Shown piece by piece: positions 43,235 through 51,730 of a stretch of 64,000 nt of DNA. The notes beneath the pieces are model-generated. The model ran no database searches. It saw nothing but the letters and a program-made list of their open reading frames with translations, and had not been told where the DNA came from. The translations under genes and the position numbers were made by a program. Each line of letters opens with the position of its first letter. The first letter of the stretch is position 1. The DNA lies in contig JACKMC010000001.1 of the NCBI GenBank assembly GCA_024235595.1, forward strand, positions 248,001 to 312,000. Direction: 5' to 3'. The stretch is from Zoogloeaceae bacterium. Lineage in GTDB: Bacteria; Pseudomonadota; Gammaproteobacteria; Burkholderiales; Rhodocyclaceae.

Positions 43235-43636
43235 ATGGCGATCCGAATCGTGCGTTTGGGTACCGACAGAATGGACGGCGAGGGGCTTCGCATCGGCACG
43301 GTGCGGCGCCCGCCGCGCGGCGTGCGCAAGAGCGAATTCGCGTCGCAGAACTGGTATGACGTCTGGCTTCCGAACGTCGCGCCGTCTGCAGAGCTCGTGA
43401 AGCTGGCGCTGGCCGCCGAATCCGACAAGGAGTGGGGCGTTTTCGTCAGGAAATATCGCGCCGAAATGGCCGACCCGGAGAAGAGCCGGGTCATCGATCT
43501 GCTGGCGGCCTTGTCTCACGGCACGAACTTTTCCGTCGGCTGCTACTGCGAGAACGAGGCGCGATGTCATCGATCCGTATTGAGGGAGCTGTTGCTCGAA
43601 CGCGGTGCCGAGCTGATTCAAGCTGAGGACCGGTGA
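43235..43636 (+). CDS. DUF488 family protein
   Basis: 133 residues. Recognised by 'RIVRLGTDRMDGEGLRIGTV', 'WLPNVAPSAELVKLAL', 'WGVFVRKYRAEM' and the Cys-rich 'GCYCENEARCHRSVLRELL', which is the conserved core of DUF488/YeaO-like proteins. Function unknown. ATG 43235 has GGAGATCCG before it. It sits alone between the RAYT pseudogene and the convergent iron-exporter gene. Confidence 0.88.
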   Translation: MAIRIVRLGTDRMDGEGLRIGTVRRPPRGVRKSEFASQNWYDVWLPNVAPSAELVKLALAAESDKEWGVFVRKYRAEMADPEKSRVIDLLAALSHGTNFSVGCYCENEARCHRSVLRELLLERGAELIQAEDR

Positions 43637-43689
43637 GTCGCGATTTCCAGCATCAATACCGCACGCTGCGGCTCGATCCCCTCCAGGCG

Positions 43690-44814
43690 CTACAGGGTCA
43701 TGCCGGCACCTACAAGGGCCCCTGCGCCATAGGTGACGCCCGCTGCGGCAAGGCCGATGAGCAGTTGCCGCAGGGCTGAGAAGATCGCACCGCGGCCCGT
43801 GAACAGCGAGGTGCCAGCGCCGATTGCCGCCAATGCGAGAGCGCTCGAGGCGAGGCTGACGAACAGTGCGGCCTTGCCCGAGGCGAAGACATAGCCAAGC
43901 ACGGGAAAGATCGCCCCGAGGCTGAACAGCAGGAAGGAAGTCCCTGCCGCGCCCCACGCCGACCCGCCCAGCTCGCGGGAGTCGATGCCCAGCTCCTCGC
44001 GTACCAGGGTGTCGAGTGCGGTTGTCTTGTCGGCGAGCAGCTGGTCGGCGAGAGAAGTGGCTTGCGCCTCCGAGAGCCCCTTTGCCTGGTAGATCAGGAT
44101 CAGCTCTTCCTTTTCTTCTTCCGGCACCTCCTGCAATTCCATCGCTTCGGTGTCGATCTGCTTCTGATACAGCTCGCGGGCGGAATTGACCGACAACCAT
44201 TCTCCCATCGCCATCGAGCAGGCCCCCGCGACCAGGCCGGCGAGGCCCGTCAGGAGGATCGCGCTGCTTGCAGCGTTGGCGCCCGCAACGCCCATCACCA
44301 GCGAGAGGTTCGAGACCAGTCCGTCGTTGGCGCCCAGCACCGCCGCACGCAGGCTGTTGCCTCCCATGGCGCGATGGCGGCCCTCGAGCCGCGCGATGCT
44401 GCTGCCTTCGAGCCCGGACGCGGGGCCGGTAATGGCAGCGAGGATGCGTGCATGGCTTCGCTCGGCCTGTGGAAGCCCGCCCGCCACGGCCTCGGGCTGC
44501 TTGTCGTAGGTGCCGCTATCGGCGTGCTCGAGCGCGCTGATCGCGGGTAGCACAAAGGACGGGCCGAAGCGCCTTGCCAGGAAGGCCAGGCCGCGAGACC
44601 GGAAGCCGGGTTTGAGCCCGCGGGTATGGGCCCCGAGTTTCGCGAGTTGCCGCTTCCAGTATTCCGCGTGGCTGTCTTCGACGGCAGCCAGTCGGCCATA
44701 CACCTCGGCCAGCTTGGGGTCGGGTTCCGCTTCGGCCAGCGCCCGGTAGAGGCTCGCGCCGTCGATCTCGCCACGAAGGTTTTCAAGGTAGCGGTCGCGC
44801 TTGTCGTCTGTCAT
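43690..44814 (-). CDS. Ferritin-like/VIT1 fusion, MbfA-type iron exporter
   Basis: 374 residues. N-terminal rubrerythrin/ferritin-like domain (about 1-140) with Glu/His pairs such as 'LRGEIDGASLYRALAE' and 'EDSHAEYWKRQL', and C-terminal VIT1/CCC1 membrane domain ('AVLGANDGLVSNLSLVMGV', 'MAMGEWLSVNSARELYQ', final helices to the end). This fusion is the MbfA family, which exports iron and protects against iron and peroxide stress in rhizobia (family knowledge). ATG 44814 has AGGA 8 bases upstream; 44832 is an alternative. Divergent from the ferric-reductase-like gene over 208 bases, which may hold a shared iron-responsive control region. Confidence 0.92.
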   Translation of the reverse strand: MTDDKRDRYLENLRGEIDGASLYRALAEAEPDPKLAEVYGRLAAVEDSHAEYWKRQLAKLGAHTRGLKPGFRSRGLAFLARRFGPSFVLPAISALEHADSGTYDKQPEAVAGGLPQAERSHARILAAITGPASGLEGSSIARLEGRHRAMGGNSLRAAVLGANDGLVSNLSLVMGVAGANAASSAILLTGLAGLVAGACSMAMGEWLSVNSARELYQKQIDTEAMELQEVPEEEKEELILIYQAKGLSEAQATSLADQLLADKTTALDTLVREELGIDSRELGGSAWGAAGTSFLLFSLGAIFPVLGYVFASGKAALFVSLASSALALAAIGAGTSLFTGRGAIFSALRQLLIGLAAAGVTYGAGALVGAGMTL

Positions 44815-45022
44815 GTGCGTGTCCTGGGGCATAGCTCGGTATCCGGACCCTGTTGGCCGGACACGATGCCCTTCGCGGGATTTGCTCGCCGATGGCGGCG
44901 GATTCTCGAATGACCGCATATGCTGCGCTCGTCGATGGCCCTCGTTGTTGACCCTACGCAAAAGATCCCGGTGAGCGAGCTGGTAGCCTTGAACATGTGC
45001 TCATCTCTTGCGAAGTCCTGCA

Positions 45023-46354
45023 ATGAAACCCATCAAATGGGGATTCTCGGCGCTGCTGCTGGCGCTCACCTCGCTGTGGTTGTTCGCCGACACGTTCTTG
45101 CCCCAACCGCTTACCTATTTCTCGTTCCGCCATGTCTTCATGCAGTACACCGGTGTCATCGCCATCGGGGTGATGAGTGTGGTGATGTTGCTGGCCCTGC
45201 GTCCGACCTGGCTGGAGCGTCCGCTCAACGGGCTCGACAAGATGTATCGGTTGCACAAGTGGCTTGGCATCACGGCCCTTGTCTTCAGCGTGATCCACTG
45301 GTGGTGGGCAACGGGCACCAAGTGGATGGTGGGTTGGGGCTGGCTGGAGCGGCCCGCGCAGCGTCGCCAGGGGGCATCGCCGACGGGGGTCGAGCAGTGG
45401 TTGCACGGGCAGCGCGAGCTGGCCGAATTGCTGGGCGAGTGGGCGTTCTATGCGGTGGTGATTTTCCTGATCCTCGCGCTGGTGAAGCGCTTTCCCTACC
45501 ACTGGTTCAAGAGGACGCACAAATGGATCGCCGTGCCCTACCTCATGCTGGTCTATCACGCGCTCGTGCTGACCCGCTTCAACTACTGGCTCGAGCCGCT
45601 TGGCTGGGTCATGGCCGTCCTGCTGCTCGGCGGCACGGCGGCGGCCGTTGTGGTGTTCACCGGCCGCGTTGGCCGCTCGCGACGGGTGCCCGGTACGATC
45701 ACTTCGCTCGAGTATTATCCCGGCCTGCATACGCTTGAAGCCGGCATCACCCTCGTACCCGGTTGGCGCGGCCACCGGCCAGGCCAGTTCGCCTTCGTGA
45801 CCTCGAACCTCACGGAGGGCGCGCATCCCTATACGATCGCCTCTGCCTGGCAACCCGCCTCGCGACATATCCACTTCATCGTCAAGGAACTGGGCGATCA
45901 CACCCGCCGGCTCAAGGCGCGGCTGAAGGTGGGCATGCCGGTTTCGGTCGAAGGCCCATACGGCTGCTTCGACTTCGATGATGGCAAGAAACGCCAGATC
46001 TGGATTGGCGCGGGTATTGGCATCACGCCCTTCATCGCGCGCATGAAAGAGCTGGCAGAAGATCCCGGGCCTGTGGTGGTCGATCTGTTCCATGTCAGCA
46101 GCGAGGTCGACGACACCGCCTTCGACAAGCTCCGTGCCGACGCCCGCGCCGCCAAGGTCAACCTCTACCTGCACCTCACGCCGCGCGACGGGCGGCTGAC
46201 GCCCGAGAAGATCCGCACCGCGGTGCCGGACTGGGGCACCGCCAGCATGTGGTTCTGCGGTCCGGCTGCCTTCGGCAGCGCGCTGCGAAAGGACTTCCTC
46301 GCCAACGGCCTTTCCGCAGGAGATTTTCACCAGGAACTGTTCAGCATGCGCTGA
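45023..46354 (+). CDS. Ferric reductase-like transmembrane FAD/NAD(P)H oxidoreductase
   Basis: 443 residues. Six predicted membrane helices (about 1-215) of the ferric reductase type with histidine pairs for two b haems ('YRLHKWLG', 'VIHWWW', 'RTHKWIAVPY', 'VYHALV'), then an FAD-binding domain ('HPYTIAS', 'GQFAFV') and an NAD-binding domain ('IGAGIGITPFIARM', 'FCGPAAFG'). It moves electrons from cytoplasmic NAD(P)H across the membrane, possibly to extracytoplasmic ferric iron or another acceptor. ATG 45023 begins MKPIKWGF. Divergent from the MbfA-type exporter, which strengthens the iron link; the substrate itself is inferred. Confidence 0.92.
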   Translation: MKPIKWGFSALLLALTSLWLFADTFLPQPLTYFSFRHVFMQYTGVIAIGVMSVVMLLALRPTWLERPLNGLDKMYRLHKWLGITALVFSVIHWWWATGTKWMVGWGWLERPAQRRQGASPTGVEQWLHGQRELAELLGEWAFYAVVIFLILALVKRFPYHWFKRTHKWIAVPYLMLVYHALVLTRFNYWLEPLGWVMAVLLLGGTAAAVVVFTGRVGRSRRVPGTITSLEYYPGLHTLEAGITLVPGWRGHRPGQFAFVTSNLTEGAHPYTIASAWQPASRHIHFIVKELGDHTRRLKARLKVGMPVSVEGPYGCFDFDDGKKRQIWIGAGIGITPFIARMKELAEDPGPVVVDLFHVSSEVDDTAFDKLRADARAAKVNLYLHLTPRDGRLTPEKIRTAVPDWGTASMWFCGPAAFGSALRKDFLANGLSAGDFHQELFSMR

Positions 46355-46598
46355 AGCGTCAGCCGCCCAGAGGCGTGCGCGTGGCTGGATCCCGATGGGT
46401 GCCGGGCTCATCAAGTGGAGCGGGCTTGCCGCGGGGTTTTGGTCGCCATGGCCCGATCGAGCGTACCGACGCAGGCCGCCAGTGAAGCCGCATGGGCCCG
46501 CCAATTGGCCGATCGCCCGGCACGAATTGCTCAACGCGCGCGCCGCGCAGTAAAGTGCGGCATGGCCACCGCACCGGTGGCGCCAACAAGGGAACCCC

Positions 46599-46829
46599 AT
46601 GACGCTGCCCGACGACTTTGTTCACGAACTCAACCTGCTTGTTCAATACGATGCAAGCAACTCGCAGACCGGCTTGAAGGTGCATCACGATGCGGCCCCG
46701 GAAGTTGTCGCGGCGGCCCGGCGCTTGTTCGAGAAAGGGCTCGTGAGTCAGCGCGACGGCGGCTATCTGACCAAGCTGGGGCAGGACGCCGCCGAGCACC
46801 TTCAGTTGGTGCGCAATATCCTGGGATGA
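46599..46829 (+). CDS. TIGR02647 family small protein
   Basis: 76 residues, cytoplasmic. 'ELNLLVQYDASNSQTGLKVH', 'AAPEVVAAARRLFEKGLVSQ', 'DGGYLTKLGQDAAEHL' match the TIGR02647 family as I recall it; members are sometimes labelled DNA-binding because of a winged-helix-like fold. An AAGGGAA ribosome site precedes the ATG. The function is not established. It lies 67 bases before an ACT-domain gene. Confidence 0.85.
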   Translation: MTLPDDFVHELNLLVQYDASNSQTGLKVHHDAAPEVVAAARRLFEKGLVSQRDGGYLTKLGQDAAEHLQLVRNILG

Positions 46830-46895
46830 TTCGGCAAGGGCACGGTGTGCCGCCCGCGCTCCGGGTGCTCCGGCCTGACCGGGAGGCCTTGCAGC

Positions 46896-47309
46896 GTGGC
46901 GGCGCTGGTCGCGCTCGATGAGCTGTTGAAGAGCATGGAGCCGGTGTTGAATGCCGGCCGCTACGCGTTCGTCTCAGTGCCCGCGGGCCACGCGCTCGAC
47001 CCCTCGCTCATCATCGCATCCATCCGCGAGCCGGAGGGGCTTTCGGCGGTCGTGCCGCTCGAGGTGGCGATGCAGCAAGGCATCGTCCCGGTGCTCGTGT
47101 GTGCGTGGATCACCCTCACGGTGCATAGCGACCTGCGGGCCGTCGGCCTCACCGCCGCCTTCGCCGCCGCGCTTGGCGACGCGGGGATCAGCTGCAACGT
47201 CGTCGCCGGAGTGTGCCACGATCATATCTTCGTCCCCGAAATCGAGGCGGACGAAGCCCTCGCGATCCTTTGCCGGCTTCAGCAGAGTGCGCGGGCGAGC
47301 GCTCGATGA
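46896..47309 (+). CDS. ACT domain-containing protein
   Basis: 137 residues from GTG 46896, chosen because GGGAGG lies 10 bases upstream and the family begins near 'LDELLKSMEPVLNAGRYAFV'; an ATG at 46845 would add 17 residues without family character. 'GLSAVVPLEVAMQQGI' and 'WITLTVHSDLRAVGLTAAFA' followed by 'GISCNVVAGVCHDHIFVP' correspond to the paired ACT-like domains (formerly DUF2241) that bind small ligands such as amino acids. The role here is unknown; no enzyme domain is attached. Confidence 0.82.
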   Translation: MAALVALDELLKSMEPVLNAGRYAFVSVPAGHALDPSLIIASIREPEGLSAVVPLEVAMQQGIVPVLVCAWITLTVHSDLRAVGLTAAFAAALGDAGISCNVVAGVCHDHIFVPEIEADEALAILCRLQQSARASAR

Positions 47310-47363
47310 GCCAAGGTCGGCAGCGGTACTGCGGTGACGGTGTGCGGCAGCGCTGGCAGGCGC

Positions 47364-47987
47364 TCAGGCCAGGCCGAGCCCAGCGTAGTAGTGTGTGATG
47401 GCCGGAATGCTGCCGATGCGTTGCATGTGCGCCTCGAGCCCTGGAGCCACGCTGGCGACCAGCCCGGTGGGGATGTGGTCGAGCTTTCCGGAACACAGCC
47501 AGCGCGCCACGACGAACGCCTTGAGATCGGCGATGGTGAGACGGCCGTCGGCGAAGTATTCGCCACCGCGACCTTCGAGCTGGGCGTCGAGCCATCGCAG
47601 ATATCTGGGCAAGGCATCGGCTACGAGCGCGCCGCGGGCGCTCCTGAGTTCGTCGGCGCCGAGCCCGAAGGTGGCGCCCACCTTGATGTTCAGGTCTTCG
47701 AGTGCGCCCATCACTTCGTCGCACAGCAAGGCCTGAAAGGGATCCTCGGGATAGAGGCCGGCGAGCCTGCCGGCGTAGCGGGTGATCGCGTCGCTCTGGG
47801 TGACCTGCAGTCCATTTACGTGCAGTACCGGCACCTGATGCAGCGGGGTGTGCTTGCACACCTGCGCGAACTCGGCGGGCGCGAAGCGATGGTCCTCGAA
47901 CGCGATGCCACCGATGTGCAGCGCAAGGCGTGCAGGCTCGGCGCGTCCGCCGGGAAAATCGAAATAGGTGAGTTTCAGCGTGTCCAT
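47364..47987 (-). CDS. Glutathione S-transferase family protein (sigma-like)
   Basis: 207 residues. Thioredoxin-fold N-terminal domain begins 'LTYFDFPGGRAEPARLAL', with the Tyr of the sigma/mu/alpha/pi type as probable catalytic residue, cis-Pro in 'QVPVLHVNG' and glutathione-binding 'TQSDAITRYAGR'. The C-terminal helical domain contains 'LTIADLKAF'. ATG 47987. It conjugates or reduces electrophiles with glutathione. Divergent from the response-regulator operon; no operon partner. Confidence 0.9.
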   Translation of the reverse strand: MDTLKLTYFDFPGGRAEPARLALHIGGIAFEDHRFAPAEFAQVCKHTPLHQVPVLHVNGLQVTQSDAITRYAGRLAGLYPEDPFQALLCDEVMGALEDLNIKVGATFGLGADELRSARGALVADALPRYLRWLDAQLEGRGGEYFADGRLTIADLKAFVVARWLCSGKLDHIPTGLVASVAPGLEAHMQRIGSIPAITHYYAGLGLA

Positions 47988-48346
47988 GATCAGGTTCCAG
48001 GCTCCCTTGGCGGTGATGGCGGAGGCCGCTGGTGCGATGCCTGCCCGCTCATGAATCATAGGCGCTGTGGCGTGCTCGATCAGGGTGAATCTCTTCGCGC
48101 GGCGAGTCGCGCGAGACGCGCTGTCCGGGCATCCCGGAGCTGCGGCTGGGCGCGTGTCCTTCCCCAGCACCCCGGCGCCGTCGCAAGCCGCTTCGCGGCA
48201 GTGCATTGCCCGTGGCCAAAGCACCCTGCCGGAGCGCATCGGCGTGCCTCAACAATAGCGCTAAAGTGTTAGCCGCAGGCGGCCGTAAGTTCCCTTGCTG
48301 GCCCGCGCGGCACAGTGCGCGGAGGCGTGGGAGAACGGGAGCCCGA
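47988..48346. other. Divergent intergenic region
   Basis: About 360 bases without a gene between a glutathione transferase and the response-regulator operon. Contains a short inverted repeat GCTAA-AGTG-TTAGC at 48260-48273 that could be part of an operator. No other structure was noted. Confidence 0.45.
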
Positions 48347-48715
48347 ATGGCTACAACAATCTTGGTCGTGGATGATTCGGCGATGGCGCGCAAGATGCTG
48401 GTGCGTGCCTTGCCGGCACAGTGGGACGTCGAGCTGCGTCAGGCAAGCAATGGCGTCGAAGCGCTTGCTGCTTACCGCCAGGGGGATATCGACGTGATGT
48501 TCCTCGATCTCACGATGCCCGAGATGGACGGCTTCGAGGTGCTCGAGACGCTTCGCGCGGAAGGCCTGAACTGCCTCGTGGTGGTGGTTTCGGCCGACAT
48601 CCAGCCCGAGGCGCAGGAACGCGTGAAACGCCTTGGCGCGATTGCCTTCGTCAAGAAGCCGGTGGCCCCCGAGACGCTCGCACCGGTGCTGCGCGAGTAC
48701 GGGGTCGTGTTGTGA
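48347..48715 (+). CDS. Single-domain response regulator (CheY-like)
   Basis: 122 residues, receiver domain only. Acidic pair D9/D10, phospho-acceptor Asp54 in 'VMFLDLTMPEMDG', Ser/Thr switch in 'VVSADIQ', and Lys in 'AFVKKPVAP'. There is no output domain, so it must act by protein interaction. ATG 48347 has GGGAGC before it. The stop overlaps the next gene's GTG. It is the first gene of a regulator-CheC-kinase operon with no chemoreceptor or flagellar genes around it. Confidence 0.94.
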   Translation: MATTILVVDDSAMARKMLVRALPAQWDVELRQASNGVEALAAYRQGDIDVMFLDLTMPEMDGFEVLETLRAEGLNCLVVVVSADIQPEAQERVKRLGAIAFVKKPVAPETLAPVLREYGVVL

Positions 48716-49323
48716 GCGCGACGATGCTCAGCGAAGACCAGCGCGACGCCCTGCAGGAGCTGATCAACATCGGCATGGGGCGGGCCGGCGCTTCGGCGGC
48801 GGCAGTGCTCGGCGAGTTCGTGCAGTTGTCGGTGCCGCGGATCCTGATCCTCAGGCCCGGGCTGATTCCAGCGGCACTGGAACGGATCCTCGGAAGCGAA
48901 CCCCTGACCGCGGTGCGCCAAGGCTTTCATGGCGATCTGCGCGGCGAAGCGGTGGTGGTGTATGGCGCAGCCCATTGCCGCGAGCTGGCGGACCTGATGG
49001 GTTATGAGGATCTGCTCGAACCAGGCGCCGAGCGCGAGTTGCTGCTGGATGTGAGCAATGTGCTGGTGGGTGCCTGCCTGGGCGGACTGGCGGAGCAGAT
49101 CCGTGCCGAGGTGGGCTTTTCGGCGCCCTCGCTGATGGCGGTGGATGAGGCTGCGGCCAGCCTGATCGACGTACGTGATGTCGACTTGCCGTGTGCCTTG
49201 TTCGTGGAGGTGAATTTCAGGCTCGAGGTTCGCTCCTTCGCCTGCCACCTCATCCTGCTGCTGGTGGAAGAACAGATCCTGGTGTTGCGCAATGCGGTCG
49301 ACCGCTTCCTGGAAGCGCTCTGA
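48712..49323 (+). CDS. CheC-type phosphatase (CheC/CheX/FliY family)
   Basis: 203 residues from GTG 48712 (overlapping the regulator stop as GTGA; an ATG at 48724 is the alternative). CheC phosphatase sites follow the pattern D/S-x3-E-x2-N-x22-P. The first is intact: D12, E16, N19, P42. The second reads E109, D113, N116, P139, so the catalytic Glu is replaced by Asp. It should dephosphorylate the adjacent CheY-like regulator. In Bacillus and Thermotoga CheC works in chemotaxis; here it is tied to a two-component operon with one kinase, which is unusual. One or two functional sites is a question for experiment. Confidence 0.9.
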   Translation: MSATMLSEDQRDALQELINIGMGRAGASAAAVLGEFVQLSVPRILILRPGLIPAALERILGSEPLTAVRQGFHGDLRGEAVVVYGAAHCRELADLMGYEDLLEPGAERELLLDVSNVLVGACLGGLAEQIRAEVGFSAPSLMAVDEAAASLIDVRDVDLPCALFVEVNFRLEVRSFACHLILLLVEEQILVLRNAVDRFLEAL

Positions 49324-49324
49324 A

Positions 49325-50614
49325 ATGAGCCCGTTGAACGCCGACGAACCGGGAGGCTTCGTGGCGGATCATCTCGATGTCGGGGTGTTCGCGATCGACG
49401 CGGCCTTTCGGGTGACGCTGTGGAACCGTTTCATGGCCACTCATAGCCGGCAGCGCGCGGAGGCTGTGATCGGTCGCAATCTTTTCGAGTGTTTTCCGGA
49501 GCTGCCGCGCGGTTGGCTGGAGCGCAAGGTGCGCCAGGTGCAGGCGTTGCGCAACTACGCCTTCACCTCCTGGACCCAGCGTCCCTACCTGTTCCGTTTC
49601 GACCATAATCGGCCGATCACCGGCGGCGTCGACGCGATGCGACAGAACTGCACCTTCATGCCGGTAAGGGGCGAGGACGGTAGCGTCTCGCAGGTGTGCG
49701 TGACGCTACAGGACGTCACCGACACGGCAATTGCCCATCAGGCGCTGGCCGCAAGCCTCGTCGAACTCGAACGCGAGAAGGCCGAACAACAGCGCTTGAT
49801 CGGTGAGCTCGAAGAGGCTCACATGCAGGTGCTGCAATCCGAGAAGCTGGCCTCGATCGGGCAGCTCGCAGCGGGTGTCGCACATGAGATCAACAACCCG
49901 ATCGGCTACGTCAGCGCCAACCTTGGTTCCCTCAAGCGCTATCTGGACGATCTGATGAAAGTGCTGGACGCCCACCTCGAGCTTGCCGCCGAGCTGCCGA
50001 CCGAGTGTCGCGAAAGGGTGGCGGCGCGGACCGCCGGGATCGATGTCGACTACCTGCGCGCGGATTTGCCGCAGCTGCTCGGCGAGAGCTGCGAGGGGCT
50101 GGAGCGGGTGCGCAGGATCGTGCTCGACCTGAAGGACTTCTCGCGCATGGGCGAAACCGAGAAGGTCCCGGCAGACTTGCACCGGTGTCTCGACAGCACC
50201 CTGAACGTGGTCGCGAACGAGCTTCGCTACAAGGCCGAACTCGAAAAATGCTATGGCGAGCTGCCGGAGATCGAGTGCGTTCCCTCGCAACTCAACCAGG
50301 TCTTCATGAACCTGCTGATCAACGCCGCCCAGGCGATCGAGGAGCGCGGCCGGATCACCATCACGACCGGCAGTGTCGGCGACGAGGTCTTCGTTTCGGT
50401 GCGCGACAGCGGCTGCGGAATCCCGCCCGACGAACTGCGCCGCGTCTTCGATCCCTTCTTCACCACCAAGCCGGTGGGCAGCGGAACGGGTCTCGGCCTG
50501 TCGATCTCCTATGGCATCGTCGAGCGTCACGGCGGACGCATCGAGGTGGACTCTACGCCGGGGCAAGGCAGCGAATTCAGGGTGTGGCTGCCACTGCACG
50601 GTGGCGCCGACTGA
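49325..50614 (+). CDS. Soluble PAS-type sensor histidine kinase
   Basis: 429 residues, no membrane segments. An N-terminal PAS domain (about 12-135; 'GVFAIDAAFRVTLWNRFMA'), a coiled coil (about 140-175), HisKA with His187 in 'AGVAHEINNP', and a HATPase with 'DSGCGI' and 'GSGTGLGLSISYGIVERHGG'. The kinase core is NtrB-like. Its ATG lies one base after the CheC stop (TGA-A-ATG), so translation is coupled. It presumably phosphorylates the single-domain regulator at 48347-48715; the signal, read by PAS, could be redox, oxygen or a small molecule. Confidence 0.94.
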   Translation: MSPLNADEPGGFVADHLDVGVFAIDAAFRVTLWNRFMATHSRQRAEAVIGRNLFECFPELPRGWLERKVRQVQALRNYAFTSWTQRPYLFRFDHNRPITGGVDAMRQNCTFMPVRGEDGSVSQVCVTLQDVTDTAIAHQALAASLVELEREKAEQQRLIGELEEAHMQVLQSEKLASIGQLAAGVAHEINNPIGYVSANLGSLKRYLDDLMKVLDAHLELAAELPTECRERVAARTAGIDVDYLRADLPQLLGESCEGLERVRRIVLDLKDFSRMGETEKVPADLHRCLDSTLNVVANELRYKAELEKCYGELPEIECVPSQLNQVFMNLLINAAQAIEERGRITITTGSVGDEVFVSVRDSGCGIPPDELRRVFDPFFTTKPVGSGTGLGLSISYGIVERHGGRIEVDSTPGQGSEFRVWLPLHGGAD

Positions 50615-50723
50615 GCCCGCGGCCTGCGTCCCGGCGCCCCGCTCGTCGCTGCAAGATCGCCCTGCAACGTGCGGCTGCCCGCGCTATGCTTCGGGTCTGC
50701 CAGGAAGCGTCTTGGGAGGCCGC

Positions 50724-51350
50724 ATGTCACATATCGATTTCTACACCAACCCGATGTCCCGCAGCCAGATCGTGCGCTGGGCCCTGCACGAGGTGGGGGC
50801 GGACTACGAGGCGCGGGTGCTGGCCTACGGTGAGCAGATGAACGCCGCTCGCTATCTCGCCATCAACCCGATGGGAAAGGTCCCCGCCATCGTGCACGAG
50901 GGCAAGGTGGTGACCGAATGCGCGGCCATCTGTGCCTATCTTGCAGACACCTTTCCGGCGGCGGGGCTGGCGCCCCGGGGCAGGGAACGGGCCGATTACT
51001 ACCGCTGGTTGTTCTTTGCCGCCGGGCCCATCGAGCAGGCGAACGCGCTCAAGGCGATGGGCGTGACGCCGACGCCGGAGCAGCAGCGCATGGTCGGTTG
51101 CGGCAATCCCGAACGCGTGATGGCCGCATTGGCGGGCAAGTTCGAGGCGGATGAGTTCGTTTGCGGCGATCGCTTCACCATGGCCGACGTCTATGTCGGC
51201 AGCCACGTGGACTGGGGCATCTCCTTCGGCCTGATGCCCACCTGCGAGCCCTTGCTGGCGTATGCGGCGAGAGTGCGCGAGCGGGACGCCTACAAGGTAG
51301 CGAAGGAGATCGACACCGCGCTCATCGCTGCGCAGGGCCAGCAGAAGTGA
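50724..51350 (+). CDS. Glutathione S-transferase family protein
   Basis: 208 residues. Thioredoxin-fold start 'DFYTNPMSRSQIVRWAL' with Ser/Asn-type catalytic region, cis-Pro in 'GKVPAIVH', 'TECAAICAYLAD' for glutathione binding and 'FTMADVYVGSHV' in the C-terminal domain. GGGAGG precedes ATG 50724. It belongs to the bacterial beta/theta-like group; substrate unknown. Downstream of the kinase gene by about 110 bases, probably a separate transcript. Confidence 0.9.
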   Translation: MSHIDFYTNPMSRSQIVRWALHEVGADYEARVLAYGEQMNAARYLAINPMGKVPAIVHEGKVVTECAAICAYLADTFPAAGLAPRGRERADYYRWLFFAAGPIEQANALKAMGVTPTPEQQRMVGCGNPERVMAALAGKFEADEFVCGDRFTMADVYVGSHVDWGISFGLMPTCEPLLAYAARVRERDAYKVAKEIDTALIAAQGQQK

Positions 51351-51395
51351 TCCGGGACGTGGACGCCACGGCCCGATATCTTGAAGGAGATCGTC

Positions 51396-51659
51396 ATGGA
51401 GATGAAGCGCCTGAATTCCGGCAGGCTGCGTGCCGCCGGCTATGAGCGGGGCACGCGAACGCTGCGCGTCGAGCTCGACGACGGCTCCGCCGTCGAGTAT
51501 TCGGGTGTCGGTGAGGAGGTGTGGCGCCGGCTGGCGCAATCAGGCTCCGCGTGGAGCTTCTATCGCGATGCCATCGAGGAGGAATTTGCGGGCCGCAGGG
51601 TGGCACAGCCCCGCGAGGCCAGGGCCAACCCACTCGACGAGCTGTTCGGCAAGGACTGA
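51396..51659 (+). CDS. KTSC domain-containing small protein
   Basis: 87 residues. 'RLNSGRLRAAGYERGTRTLR', 'LDDGSAVEYSGVGEEVWRRL' and 'SGSAWSFYRDAI' fit the KTSC domain, a small domain of unknown function usually near lysyl-tRNA synthetase-like or stand-alone contexts. ATG 51396 has AAGGAG 8 bases before it. The C-terminal 20 residues are charged and not part of the domain. No function proposed. Confidence 0.85.
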   Translation: MEMKRLNSGRLRAAGYERGTRTLRVELDDGSAVEYSGVGEEVWRRLAQSGSAWSFYRDAIEEEFAGRRVAQPREARANPLDELFGKD

Positions 51660-51730
51660 GGGCCCCCCGGCCCGGCCCGCGACGCTCCGCGCGGGGTGGT
51701 TTCGACTGCCAAGCGCCGCCCCGCCGGCGC

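Noticed and set aside
44815..45022. Irr or Fur box between the iron exporter and the reductase
   Set aside because: No sequence close enough to either consensus could be seen by eye.
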